From: RI-92 sp037384645
Lineage (GTDB): Bacteria; Pseudomonadota; Gammaproteobacteria; UBA6429; Thiohalophilaceae
Direction of reading: 5' to 3'
NCBI GenBank assembly: GCA_037384645.1
Contig: JARRNT010000030.1
Location: 5,601 to 69,600 of the forward strand
Length of the DNA stretch: 64,000 nucleotides
This document shows, one piece after another, positions 1-9,649 of this stretch. Under the pieces are notes generated by a model. That model ran no database searches. It was given only the letters and a program-made list of their open reading frames with translations, and was not told where the DNA came from. Every line of letters starts with the position of its first letter. Within the stretch, counting starts at the first letter, position 1. A program made the position numbers and the translations under genes.

Positions 1-73
1 GGCCAATAATGACGATGACCTTGCGGTGATGGGCCAGTTGACGTAGTTGTTTGCGGTGTTTTTGCGAGAGCAT
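1..73 (-). CDS. yhbY: YhbY-type RNA-binding protein, N-terminal part only
   Basis: Only the first 24 codons lie in the window. Read from ATG at 73 on the minus strand they give MLSQKHRKQLRQLAHHRKVI, matching the start of the CRS1-YhbY (CRM) domain family, small proteins that associate with the pre-50S ribosome. Divergent pairing with rlmE and ftsH is the known gammaproteobacterial context and supports the call. The RNA-binding GxxG loop lies outside the window. Confidence 0.75.
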   Translation of the reverse strand, partial: MLSQKHRKQLRQLAHHRKVIVIIG

Positions 74-153
74 GTGCCGGTGAATTCAGGTAAACTGGCA
101 GCAAGTTTACCAGTAAATTTCCAGACTGGCCTCTCCCAATCGAGAGATGAAGC
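74..153. promoter_or_regulatory. Divergent yhbY/rlmE intergenic region with inverted repeat
   Basis: The 80-bp divergent spacer contains a perfect 8-bp inverted repeat, GGTAAACT (89-96) and AGTTTACC (104-111), separated by 7 bases. It lies between the two start codons and could be an operator or a leader hairpin. No convincing -35/-10 pair was identified. The function is unknown. Confidence 0.35.
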
Positions 154-783
154 ATGCCTCGCTCCAAGCAAAGCAAAAAATGGCTGAAGGAACACTTCGA
201 TGACCCCTATGTCAAACAGGCCCAGGATGCCGGTTATCGTTCCCGTGCCGTTTTCAAGCTCAAGGAAATCGATGAAAAGGATCGACTGTTCCATCCTGGC
301 ATGACCGTGGTCGATTTAGGCGCGGCACCGGGTGGCTGGTGCCAGTATGCGCGCGAGCGCCTGGGCCCGACAGACAAGGTCATTGCCCTGGATATCCTGG
401 AAATGGAGCCCTTGTCCGGGGTCGAAATCATCAAGGGGGATTTTACCGAACAGGCCGTTCTGGACAGGCTGCTGGAGGTGCTGAATAACCGGCAGGTAGA
501 CCTTGTTTTATCGGACATGGCACCCAATATCAGTGGTATGAAGGTAGTTGATCAGCCAAAAGCCATGTATTTGGCGGAGCTGGCGCTGGATTTTTGTCAG
601 CGGGCACTGGCACCGAACGGTGATTTTCTGGTCAAAATGTTTCAAGGTGAAGGTTCTGATACCTATATTAAGACGCTACGCCAGCAGTTTGAACGCGTTG
701 TTGTGCGCAAGCCTCGGGCTTCAAGACCGCGCTCGCGGGAGGTGTATTTGCTGGCCAGAGGCTACAGGGCTATCCAGAGCTGA
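154..783 (+). CDS. rlmE: 23S rRNA (uridine-2'-O)-methyltransferase RlmE
   Basis: 209 aa, the usual RlmE/FtsJ/RrmJ length. The enzyme methylates the 2'-OH of U2552 in the peptidyl-transferase A loop of 23S rRNA using S-adenosylmethionine. Visible features are the SAM-binding stretch VVDLGAAPGGW (about residues 47-57), the catalytic Asp in SDMAPN (about 121), the Lys in LVKMFQGEG (about 160) and the Glu in SREVYLL (about 195); with the Lys in VFKLKEI these form the K-D-K-E tetrad. ATG at 154 follows a purine-rich GAGAGATG. It precedes ftsH by 84 bp, as in E. coli. Confidence 0.96.
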   Translation: MPRSKQSKKWLKEHFDDPYVKQAQDAGYRSRAVFKLKEIDEKDRLFHPGMTVVDLGAAPGGWCQYARERLGPTDKVIALDILEMEPLSGVEIIKGDFTEQAVLDRLLEVLNNRQVDLVLSDMAPNISGMKVVDQPKAMYLAELALDFCQRALAPNGDFLVKMFQGEGSDTYIKTLRQQFERVVVRKPRASRPRSREVYLLARGYRAIQS

Positions 784-867
784 ACCGGTACGGGTCTTGC
801 TTGAGATAACGGCATGGAGCTTCCATAATGTACATACAGATTCATCCCAAACTTTCGAGGCATTAAA

Positions 868-2790
<1,923 letters not shown>

Positions 2791-2813
2791 GGCTTCTATC
2801 TGGTAGACAAGAT

Positions 2814-2837
2814 AACGCCCCGCTTTTGCGGGGCGTT
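2814..2837 (+). terminator. Perfect 10-bp hairpin between ftsH and folP
   Basis: AACGCCCCGC (2814-2823), TTTT loop, GCGGGGCGTT (2828-2837) form a 10-bp GC-rich stem. It lies 23 bp after the ftsH stop and 12 bp before the folP ATG. There is no U tract after it, so it may attenuate, stabilise the ftsH mRNA end or control folP translation rather than fully terminate. Confidence 0.6.
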
Positions 2838-2849
2838 GCCGTTGCACGC

Positions 2850-3692
2850 ATGCAATTCAAAACCCGACAACTCGACCTCAGTCAGCCCCAGGTGATGGGC
2901 ATCCTGAATGTCACCCCCGATTCGTTTTCCGATGGCGGGCGCTTCAGCTCGGCCGAGGCAGCCCTGCAGCAGGCCCGGCGCATGGTAGACGAGGGCGCGA
3001 CCATCGTGGATGTCGGTGGGGAGTCGACCCGCCCCGGGGCCCAGCCTGTTGCCACGGCAGAGGAGCTGGAGCGGGTCGTCCCGGTGGTCGAGCGCATTGC
3101 CCGCGAGCTGGACGTCATCATCTCCGTGGATACCTGCAAGCCTGAAGTGATGCAGGCGGCGGTGGCAGCCGGTGCACACATGGTTAATGATGTGATGGCG
3201 CTGCGGGAGAATGGAGCCCTGGCGGCAGTGGCGGCGCTACAGGTGCCGGTGTGCCTGATGCACATGCAGGGCGAACCGCGGACCATGCAGACCCGTCCGG
3301 TCTATGATGACGTGGTCGCGGATATCCGGGGGTTCCTGCAGCAGCGCCTGCAGGCCTGTCTGGCCGCCGGTATCGCCCGGGACCAGCTGATCCTGGATCC
3401 GGGTTTTGGTTTTGGTAAATCCCTGCAGCACAACCTGACCCTGTTCAAACACCTGCCGCGGTTCGTGGAACTGGGGTATCCGGTGCTGGTCGGGGTCTCA
3501 AGAAAGTCCATGCTCGGGTCGATTCTTGATCTACCCGTGGAACAACGCATGCCCGGGAGTATTGGCCTGGCAGCGTTGGCGGTTTGGCTGGGTGCCAGTA
3601 TCATACGGGCACACGATGTCGGGCCGACAATACAGGCCATTCGCGCCGTTGAGGCAGTTAAATCGGTTAGGGAGGAGCAAGATGGGGCGTAA
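2850..3692 (+). CDS. folP: Dihydropteroate synthase
   Basis: 280 aa TIM-barrel enzyme of folate synthesis that condenses 6-hydroxymethyl-dihydropterin diphosphate with p-aminobenzoate; it is the sulfonamide target. Family motifs are GILNVTPDSFSDGGRF near the N-terminus (pterin diphosphate loop), VDVGGESTRPG, ISVDTCKP, LDPGFGFGKS and a late VGVSRKSM. I chose ATG 2850 because a longer reading from TTG 2826 starts inside the hairpin at 2814-2837. No good ribosome-binding site is visible next to ATG 2850, suggesting coupling or hairpin-dependent initiation. It overlaps glmM by 11 bases. Confidence 0.94.
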   Translation: MQFKTRQLDLSQPQVMGILNVTPDSFSDGGRFSSAEAALQQARRMVDEGATIVDVGGESTRPGAQPVATAEELERVVPVVERIARELDVIISVDTCKPEVMQAAVAAGAHMVNDVMALRENGALAAVAALQVPVCLMHMQGEPRTMQTRPVYDDVVADIRGFLQQRLQACLAAGIARDQLILDPGFGFGKSLQHNLTLFKHLPRFVELGYPVLVGVSRKSMLGSILDLPVEQRMPGSIGLAALAVWLGASIIRAHDVGPTIQAIRAVEAVKSVREEQDGA

Positions 3693-5019
3693 ATATTTCG
3701 GTACAGATGGCGTTCGTGGCAAGGTCGGCGAAGGTCCGATTACACCGAGTTTCATTATGCACCTGGGCTGGGCCGCCGGTAAGGTTTTTGCCGGCCAGAA
3801 CGGCAGCAAGGTCATTATTGGTAAGGATACGCGCATCTCTGGCTACATGTTTGAATCCTCCCTGGAGGCCGGTCTGGCCGCGGCCGGCGTCGATAGCCTG
3901 TTGCTGGGGCCTATGCCAACCCCGGCCATTGCCTACCTGACCCGGACCCTGCATGCCAATGCCGGTATCGTGATCAGCGCTTCGCATAACCCCTATTTTG
4001 ACAATGGCATCAAGTTTTTTTCGGGCGAAGGGACCAAATTGCCTGATGAGATCGAACTCAAGATCGAGGCCCTGCTGGACCAGCCTATCCAGTGCAATGA
4101 ATCCGCGGAGCTGGGCAAGGCCAGCCGGATCGACGACGCCGAAGGACGCTATATCGAATTCTGCAAAAGCTCGGTGCCCTATGCCCTTAGCCTCAAGGGT
4201 TTGCGTATCGTGGTGGACTGTGCCAACGGCGCGACCTACAAGGTGGCGCCCAGCGTGCTTGATGAACTGGGGGCCGAAGTGATTGCCATCGGCGTGGAGC
4301 CGGACGGACTCAATATCAACGAGGACTGCGGCTCGACGGCACCGGGCGCATTGCGTGAGATGGTGCTGGAAACCCGTGCCGACCTGGGTATCGCCCTGGA
4401 TGGTGACGGAGATCGGTTGATCCTGGTCGACAGCCAGGGACGTATCATCGACGGTGATGAAATCCTCTATGTCATTACCCAGAATCGGGTGCGCCAGTCG
4501 CAGATGCTGGGGGGCGTGGTCGGTACCCTGATGACCAACCTGGGCTTCGAGCATGCACTGAACCGGCTGAATGTACCCTTTGCCCGGGCCAAGGTCGGTG
4601 ATCGCTATGTGATGGAAATGCTGCAGGCCAACCGCTGGGTGCTGGGCGGCGAATCCTCCGGGCATATTATCTGTCTGGATCGTACCACCACGGGCGACGG
4701 CATCATTTCCGCCTTGCAGGTCCTGACCGCCATGGTCGAGACCGGTAATGCGCTGCATGAGCTGGTCGAGGGCATGCATAAATATCCCCAGACCCTGGTC
4801 AACGTCCGGGTGGCCGAGCGCATCAATATCGACCAGTCTGATCGTATCCAGAGCGCCGTCCGCGACGCCGAACAGCAACTGGCCCAGAGCGGGCGGGTAC
4901 TATTGCGGGCATCGGGCACCGAACCGGTCATTCGGGTGATGGTGGAGGGCCAGGATGCCTCCATGGTCAAGCGCCTGGCCCAGCATCTGGCGGACGAGGT
5001 CCAGGCGGCCGTCGCCTAG
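3682..5019 (+). CDS. glmM: Phosphoglucosamine mutase
   Basis: 445 aa, the same length as E. coli GlmM. It converts glucosamine-6-phosphate to glucosamine-1-phosphate, feeding UDP-GlcNAc, peptidoglycan and LPS synthesis. The active-site phosphoserine lies in ISASHNPYFDNG, the Mg-binding loop is DGDGDR, the sugar-binding loop is GGESSGH, and the phosphate-binding loop is RASGTEPVIRVM near the C-terminus. ATG 3682 has a strong GGAGGA at 3671-3676 and overlaps the folP end, so a longer in-frame reading from 3526 is rejected. The folP-glmM order is conserved in gammaproteobacteria. Confidence 0.97.
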   Translation: MGRKYFGTDGVRGKVGEGPITPSFIMHLGWAAGKVFAGQNGSKVIIGKDTRISGYMFESSLEAGLAAAGVDSLLLGPMPTPAIAYLTRTLHANAGIVISASHNPYFDNGIKFFSGEGTKLPDEIELKIEALLDQPIQCNESAELGKASRIDDAEGRYIEFCKSSVPYALSLKGLRIVVDCANGATYKVAPSVLDELGAEVIAIGVEPDGLNINEDCGSTAPGALREMVLETRADLGIALDGDGDRLILVDSQGRIIDGDEILYVITQNRVRQSQMLGGVVGTLMTNLGFEHALNRLNVPFARAKVGDRYVMEMLQANRWVLGGESSGHIICLDRTTTGDGIISALQVLTAMVETGNALHELVEGMHKYPQTLVNVRVAERINIDQSDRIQSAVRDAEQQLAQSGRVLLRASGTEPVIRVMVEGQDASMVKRLAQHLADEVQAAVA

Positions 5020-5144
5020 CCCGTTCGTCGCTAAGCCTTTCATTTTCTGACAATTCATTGATTTCTGCTGCTGCTGACGGTAAGCTTGCGCGCTCAATTT
5101 TTGCCATCCAATTGTAGATTAAGTGCAGGGTCAGGGGACAAAGC

Positions 5145-5897
5145 ATGCGAAAGACATTTATCGCCGGTAACTGGAAAATGAACGGCTCACGGGACAGCAT
5201 CAAGACGCTGTTGGACGGACTCAAGGCCGGTATCGGCGGCGTGAACAAGGCGGACGTTGCTGTGTGCGCGCCATTTATCTATTTACCCGATGTGGCCCAA
5301 CAATTGGCAGGGACCCCGGTGGCCTGGGGTGCGCAAAATGTGAGCACTGAGGCCAAGGGCGCTTTTACCGGTGAAATTGCCGCCTCCATGATTGCGGATT
5401 TTGGCTGCAAATACATCATTGTCGGCCACTCCGAGCGCCGCAGTTACTACGGCGAGACTGACGAGATTGTGGCCAGGAAATTTGGTGTGGTCGTGGAAGC
5501 CGGCATGACGCCCATTTTCTGTATTGGCGAGACCCTCGAAGAACGCGAAAAAGGCATTACTGAACAAGTCGTCGAGCGTCAGGTCAAAGCGGTTATCGAT
5601 ATGCACGGTGTGGCCATGCTGGGCAAGGGTGTCATCGCCTATGAACCGGTTTGGGCGATTGGTACCGGCAAGACCGCAACGCCGGAACAGGCTCAGGACG
5701 TGCATGCCTTCATTCGCAGCATCATTGCCAAGGCCGACCAGGGTGTGGCGGACAAGATGATTATTCAATACGGTGGCAGCATGAATGCCGCCAATGCCAA
5801 GGAACTCCTGGCGCAAACGGATATCGATGGTGGATTGATCGGCGGCGCCTCGCTCAAGGCCGAAGACTTTCTGACGATCTGCACCTCGGCACCATAA
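5145..5897 (+). CDS. tpiA: Triose-phosphate isomerase
   Basis: 250 aa TIM barrel interconverting dihydroxyacetone phosphate and glyceraldehyde-3-phosphate in glycolysis, gluconeogenesis and the Calvin cycle. Active-site groups are visible: Asn and Lys in AGNWKMNG, the catalytic His in VGHSERR, the catalytic Glu in AYEPVWAIGTG (followed by flexible loop 6) and the phosphate-binding YGGSMN. ATG 5145 is preceded by CAGGGGA. It lies 17 bp before secG, the common gammaproteobacterial linkage. Confidence 0.97.
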   Translation: MRKTFIAGNWKMNGSRDSIKTLLDGLKAGIGGVNKADVAVCAPFIYLPDVAQQLAGTPVAWGAQNVSTEAKGAFTGEIAASMIADFGCKYIIVGHSERRSYYGETDEIVARKFGVVVEAGMTPIFCIGETLEEREKGITEQVVERQVKAVIDMHGVAMLGKGVIAYEPVWAIGTGKTATPEQAQDVHAFIRSIIAKADQGVADKMIIQYGGSMNAANAKELLAQTDIDGGLIGGASLKAEDFLTICTSAP

Positions 5898-5914
5898 TTC
5901 AAAGGTACCCAACT

Positions 5915-6346
5915 ATGTGGAACAATATTCTGCTGGTGTTTCATGTCATTATCGCCGTCGCGTTGATTGCACTGATCCTGCTGCAGCAGGGCAAAGGCGC
6001 CGATGCCGGTGCGGCATTCGGCAGCGGCGCGTCCGGCACGGTGTTTGGTTCGAGGGGGTCGGCGTCTTTCCTGAGTCGTTTCACCGCCGTGCTGGCAACC
6101 CTGTTTTTTATCACCAGTCTCACCCTGGCCTATCTCGCTAGCAGCAACGCCAAGTCAACCAGTGCCGTAGATAAGGTGCTCTCGACACAGAGCCAGAAAA
6201 AGACGCCGGGAACAACCACAAACGGCAAAGCCAAGTCGGAAAACAAGCAGGCGGCACCGGCGAAATCCGGCAGCAAATCGTCCGAGAACAATGCGACGAA
6301 GACCGAGAAGCCGAAACCAAAATCAAACTTACCGGTCAACGAGTAA
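5915..6346 (+). CDS. secG: Preprotein translocase subunit SecG with long basic tail
   Basis: 143 aa small subunit of the SecYEG translocon. Two membrane segments (about 3-23 and 52-72) flank the conserved GKGADAGAAFGSGASGTVFG loop, the family hallmark. ATG 5915 follows AAAGG with 9-base spacing; a longer in-frame reading back into tpiA is not credible. E. coli SecG is 110 aa; this one has roughly 65 residues after TM2, rich in Lys, Ser, Thr and Pro and probably disordered. It is followed 13 bp later by tRNA-Leu, as in E. coli. Confidence 0.94.
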   Translation: MWNNILLVFHVIIAVALIALILLQQGKGADAGAAFGSGASGTVFGSRGSASFLSRFTAVLATLFFITSLTLAYLASSNAKSTSAVDKVLSTQSQKKTPGTTTNGKAKSENKQAAPAKSGSKSSENNATKTEKPKPKSNLPVNE

Positions 6347-6359
6347 AAAAACGAACATA

Positions 6360-6444
6360 GCCCAAGTGGTGGAATTGGTAGACACGCTATCTTGAGGGGG
6401 TAGTGGCGAAAGCTGTGCCGGTTCGAGTCCGGCCTTGGGCACCA
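6360..6444 (+). tRNA. tRNA-Leu (anticodon GAG)
   Basis: 85 nt including an encoded CCA. The acceptor GCCCAAG pairs with CTTGGGC. The anticodon loop TTGAGGG gives GAG, in the stem CTATC/GGTAG (one G-U pair). A long class II variable arm precedes the T arm GCCGG-TTCGAGT-CCGGC. Its position after secG is the same as E. coli leuU. Confidence 0.96.
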
Positions 6445-6458
6445 ATCACGCGTAATAC
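6432..6458 (+). repeat. Direct repeat copy 1 (tRNA-Leu 3' end)
   Basis: 27-nt segment spanning the last 13 bases of tRNA-Leu and 14 downstream bases. It recurs at 6680-6706 with two mismatches. The core CCTTGGGCACCAATC is identical in both copies. A tRNA 3' end used as a direct repeat is typical of integration sites, but tandem tRNA loss could leave the same scar. Confidence 0.7.
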
Positions 6459-6490
6459 AATCATAAAGCCTTCCACTATACGAGGCTGAT

Positions 6491-6609
6491 CCGGCACAGC
6501 GAGCTGTGCGGTTGACTCGGCACTCGCGTGCCTCGCCCTACGGGCAGCCTGCGGCTGTCCCATTTTGCTTTCGCAAAATGGTCGAGTCCGGTCGCTTCCG
6601 GCGTGGCCC
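6491..6609. repeat. Cluster of short palindromes between the tRNA-Leu repeats
   Basis: Consecutive hairpins: CCGGCACAG/CTGTGCGG (6491-6511), GGCAC-TCGC-GTGCC (6519-6532), GCCC-TAC-GGGC just after, and CATTTTGC-TTTC-GCAAAATG (6561-6580, perfect 8-bp stem), then CCGG-N6-CCGG. The 385-bp spacer 6445-6829 has no credible gene; open frames here are by-products of the tRNA antisense strand. It resembles the tRNA-associated repetitive palindromes of some gammaproteobacteria (inference). Confidence 0.55.
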
Positions 6610-6679
6610 AGGCCAGTTTCTCGACTTCCAGTCTCACCTTCTCCTGCCTCCCGCGACATTTGTGCTTCCCTGCACATCA

Positions 6680-6706
6680 GCCTTGGGCACCAATCTCGCG
6701 TTATAC
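6680..6706 (+). repeat. Direct repeat copy 2 (tRNA-Leu 3' end)
   Basis: 25 of 27 positions match 6432-6458, including the tRNA-Leu 3' acceptor and CCA. No tRNA body precedes it. Together the copies bracket 221 bp of palindrome-rich DNA with no integrase gene. Confidence 0.7.
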
Positions 6707-6829
6707 GAGCAGAATAGTCTTATCAGGCACATCAGCTCTGGTCAGCAATCACCAATGACCTCCGAATAATCTCTCACGTTTCATATCAATTTGGTATTCT
6801 CCGGAAATTCACATCACCCGGGGGAGCGC

Positions 6830-7249
6830 ATGTTCAGCCTGCATCCGCAACTGGCACAAGACTGCTTTGTGATCGGACAGTTTTCACTCAGTCAATTGCT
6901 GCTGATGAACGATTGCCAGTATCCGTGGTTTATCCTGGTGCCGCAGCGCGATAATGTCACTGAGATCTATCAGCTAAGTGCTGAGGACCAGGCGCAGTTA
7001 TGGCGCGAATCGGCTGCGTTATCACAGACCCTGGCCCGGCATTTTGCTGCCGACAAAATGAATGTGGCCGTGTTAGGTAACGTGGTTCCGCAGTTACATA
7101 TGCACCATATCGTGCGTTACCGTCATGACCCGGCCTGGCCGGCGCCGGTGTGGGGTAAGCTGCCGCCCCGCCCCTACAGCGATAAACAGTTGCAGCACCT
7201 GCTTGGCGAATTATCAGGACCCCTGGGTCAGAATCTGAATCTGGGTTAA
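6830..7249 (+). CDS. HIT (histidine triad) family protein
   Basis: 139 aa. HIT proteins are small nucleotide hydrolases or transferases acting on substrates such as diadenosine polyphosphates or AMP conjugates. The triad region reads VPQLHMHHIVRYRHD; it has the HxHH pattern of the proteobacterial branch whose members also carry the N-terminal MNDxxYPW and WPAPVWG motifs seen here. ATG 6830 follows GGGGAG (6821-6826) closely; an upstream TTG at 6791 has no such site. The next gene starts 1-10 bp after its stop, so the two are probably co-transcribed. Confidence 0.85.
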   Translation: MFSLHPQLAQDCFVIGQFSLSQLLLMNDCQYPWFILVPQRDNVTEIYQLSAEDQAQLWRESAALSQTLARHFAADKMNVAVLGNVVPQLHMHHIVRYRHDPAWPAPVWGKLPPRPYSDKQLQHLLGELSGPLGQNLNLG

Positions 7250-7250
7250 A

Positions 7251-8237
7251 GTGATGGGTATGACACAACGAAGCCTGCAGGAAAGTATCGCCGAACAACG
7301 GGATATCCTGAGTAAAATGCTCTGCGACCCGCTCAAGCACGCTGCCCAGGTTTGTGCCGCCGTCTGGGACGATCGCCTGCAACTTGATGAGGCACTGAAC
7401 CAGGTTCTGCAAACCATGCCGTATTGCAAATTTCTTTATGCCCTGGATACAAATGCAGTACAAATCAGTGACAACATCAGTCATGAGGGCATCGTGCAGG
7501 AAGACTTTGGTCGGGATCGCGCCAGTCGCCCTTACATGAACGAAGTTGTGCCCAGCACGGATTTTGTTTTGTCCGGGGCCTATATCAGTTTGCGTGCCAA
7601 ACGACCGTCATTGACTGCGATTCAGATCGTGCGTAACGACAAGGGACAGGCCCTGGGTTTTATCGGCGCGGATTTCGACCTGCGTAACCTGCCGATCACG
7701 CGTAATCTCTACGAAGAACCACGCCAATGGCAACAAATGCGGGGCGACCCGTCTATCCGTGGTAATGTTTTTTACCAGAGCCGGGTGCACAGTAAAATGG
7801 ATCGGCATATCGATACCGTACTCGGCGTTATCGAAGAACTCATGCTTGACCATGGGGTATTTCACGCAAAATTACATTTTTCCAGTAATCGCGCGGTACT
7901 CTGGTTATATGATGATCCGTATCGTTATCGGATGCTGGATATCAATGCCCTGATCGATCCGAATATTTGCCTGGTTTATCCGACACGGGCCTATCCGGAG
8001 GATGCCGTGATTCCGGCGGATAATATCCGTCCTGTTCTGGATGGATTGCGCCAGTTGCGTTATATGGATGAAACTCTGTATCTGCGTTCCGGTTCGCTGA
8101 ATATTTTCAACGGCATTATTAATCTGACATTTTCCTGTGATGGCTCACACTATATCCCGTTCGACGAATTCCTGAATAAGGAACATGCTTTCTGGAACAG
8201 TGGCGTCAACAAGCAGTCTTCAGATATCGAACCATAA
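7251..8237 (+). CDS. Soluble PDC/Cache-like sensor domain protein
   Basis: 328 aa with no signal peptide or membrane segment. The N-terminal ~170 residues read like a PDC (Cache-type) ligand-binding fold: an initial helix QRDILSKMLCDPL, a CxFLYALDTNAVQISDNI strand pair, DFGRDRASRPYM and a GFIGADFDLRNLP strand; these elements normally lie in the periplasmic part of chemoreceptors and kinases. The C-terminal half is unrecognised. Three candidate starts cluster (GTG 7251, ATG 7254, ATG 7260), with no clear ribosome-binding site, suggesting coupling to the HIT gene. The 3' end overlaps the convergent gene by 18 bp. Function unknown; a cytoplasmic sensor is an inference. Confidence 0.6.
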   Translation: MMGMTQRSLQESIAEQRDILSKMLCDPLKHAAQVCAAVWDDRLQLDEALNQVLQTMPYCKFLYALDTNAVQISDNISHEGIVQEDFGRDRASRPYMNEVVPSTDFVLSGAYISLRAKRPSLTAIQIVRNDKGQALGFIGADFDLRNLPITRNLYEEPRQWQQMRGDPSIRGNVFYQSRVHSKMDRHIDTVLGVIEELMLDHGVFHAKLHFSSNRAVLWLYDDPYRYRMLDINALIDPNICLVYPTRAYPEDAVIPADNIRPVLDGLRQLRYMDETLYLRSGSLNIFNGIINLTFSCDGSHYIPFDEFLNKEHAFWNSGVNKQSSDIEP

Positions 8238-9008
8238 ACCGGCTCCGATATAGCGTTCGCGATCCTGGAAGAATTCACCCAGCTGCGAACGGCCGTTATA
8301 GAATTCCAGCCCGAGTCGCCACTGGTGGTCGCCGCTGTGTGTGCTAATACCGAGTTGTAAGTCGGTGTTCAGCTGCCAGTGGTTTTCCTGGTAGGACGAT
8401 AGATCCAGTGCACTGTACCATTGGAAACGCTGTTGCCAGAAGCGGGCCGGGTGTCGATATTGCCCGCCCAGTTGTAGGCGCCAGGGTTTCTGTAACACGC
8501 TGTTGCGCAGACCATAGGCGTAGCCGGCCTCAGTGTAAAATGTGGATGTAGCTTCGGGCGACCAGGCAACACCGAGACGCCATTCTTCCCGGGTATAGCC
8601 AATACGCTGACGCCCTGTACGTTGAATCAGCTCATCACCAATATGTGCCGAAATATGTTTGATCCCGAATCGCCAGGCCAGTTGGGGCGTATTTGTATTA
8701 TCGAACTGGCCGTGGAACCCACCCAACAAGACCCATTGCCACGGATGTTGGTGAAAGCTGGATTGATACAGTGGCAGGCGAGCGCCGAGTTTCAGGTCAA
8801 ACCGGTTATTGCCGGTGTCTGCAATCTCTGAGTTACCATAATATTGTAACTGGGCATTGAACGTGGGACGTAATGGATCGGCGAGATAATTTGGATACAG
8901 TGCCTGCCGCGGCAGGAGTCTGGCTTCAGTGGCAAATGCGTGCGTCGCGCAAAACGCGATAGGCAAACATACCAGCTTCAACCAGACATCTTTAGCCTGT
9001 TTTGTCAT
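8220..9008 (-). CDS. DUF1207-family outer membrane protein
   Basis: 262 aa with a signal peptide ending near AFATEA. The mature part is rich in alternating aromatic strands (WQWVLLGGFHGQF, WRLGVAWSP, WRLQLGGQY, WRLGLEFYNG) and ends in the beta-barrel signature GAGLWFDI. DUF1207 features include LPRQALYPNYLADPLRP after the signal and the HISAHIGDEL / RIGYTREEW blocks. I chose ATG 9008 because the signal peptide begins there and GAGG lies 11 bases upstream. Members are uncharacterised outer membrane proteins. It is transcribed divergently from nuoA. Confidence 0.7.
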   Translation of the reverse strand: MTKQAKDVWLKLVCLPIAFCATHAFATEARLLPRQALYPNYLADPLRPTFNAQLQYYGNSEIADTGNNRFDLKLGARLPLYQSSFHQHPWQWVLLGGFHGQFDNTNTPQLAWRFGIKHISAHIGDELIQRTGRQRIGYTREEWRLGVAWSPEATSTFYTEAGYAYGLRNSVLQKPWRLQLGGQYRHPARFWQQRFQWYSALDLSSYQENHWQLNTDLQLGISTHSGDHQWRLGLEFYNGRSQLGEFFQDRERYIGAGLWFDI

Positions 9009-9292
9009 AGCTACATTATTACCTCGAGCGGCAGGCCTGCATAAATGATGCACGATCACAGAACGAATGGCTATTTAAGACACAGTACCCTTTCGTCGAC
9101 TACTGTAACGGACAGTGACAAACTTGACACTTAATCCGGCTATCCAATAGACTGACCGCCCTGTAATAAGGTAAATAACAAATATATAACTAGAATATAA
9201 AACGCGCCGGGGATAGGCTGTGGGGACAGCTAATTGCAACACCGGAAGTTGAAGAATGAAGGCGCGCTTACAGGATAGAGGATGACAACGGT
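9009..9292 (+). promoter_or_regulatory. nuo operon upstream region
   Basis: 284-bp divergent spacer upstream of the 14-gene nuo operon. Candidates are TTGACA at 9124-9129 without a good -10, and TAGAAT/TATAAA at 9191-9201 followed by a GC-rich discriminator (ACGCGCCGGGG), the pattern of stringently controlled promoters. The -35 for the second is poor. I cannot decide between them from sequence. Confidence 0.35.
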
Positions 9293-9649
9293 ATGCTAGA
9301 GCAATACCTGCCAGTGATTTTGTTTTTGATTGTGGGGGCTGCCTTTGGCTGTATCATGATCGCGATCGGTTTTATCCTCGCGCCTCACCGCCCCGATTCT
9401 GAAAAACTTTCCCCCTATGAATGCGGCTTCGAAGCCTTCGAAGATTCGCGTATGAAATTTGACGTACGCTATTATCTGGTGGCAATACTCTTCATTTTAT
9501 TTGACCTCGAAATCGCATTTTTGTTTCCCTGGGCCATCGTGCTGCACAAGCTTGGCCTTTTTGGCTTCTGGGCCATGGTGATATTTCTCGCCATCCTTGT
9601 TGTCGGATTCATATATGAATGGAAAAAAGGAGCCCTGGAATGGGAATAG
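9293..9649 (+). CDS. nuoA: NADH-quinone oxidoreductase subunit A
   Basis: 118 aa, three membrane helices. Proton-pumping complex I membrane subunit next to the quinone channel. The family signature SPYECGFEAFEDSRMKFDVRYY in the first cytoplasmic loop contains the invariant Cys, and LFDLEIAFLFPWA in TM2 has the conserved acidic residues. It starts the nuo operon, overlaps nuoB by 10 bases and is the first of 14 subunits in the order A to N. Confidence 0.97.
   Translation: MLEQYLPVILFLIVGAAFGCIMIAIGFILAPHRPDSEKLSPYECGFEAFEDSRMKFDVRYYLVAILFILFDLEIAFLFPWAIVLHKLGLFGFWAMVIFLAILVVGFIYEWKKGALEWE

Noticed and set aside
3667..4878. 403-codon minus-strand frame inside glmM
   Set aside because: Antisense shadow of a highly conserved gene; no ribosome-binding site or known motif.
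6387..6677. 96-codon minus-strand open frame over tRNA-Leu
   Set aside because: Its end GAQGRTRTG... is the antisense of the tRNA, a well-known false gene; the rest covers hairpins.
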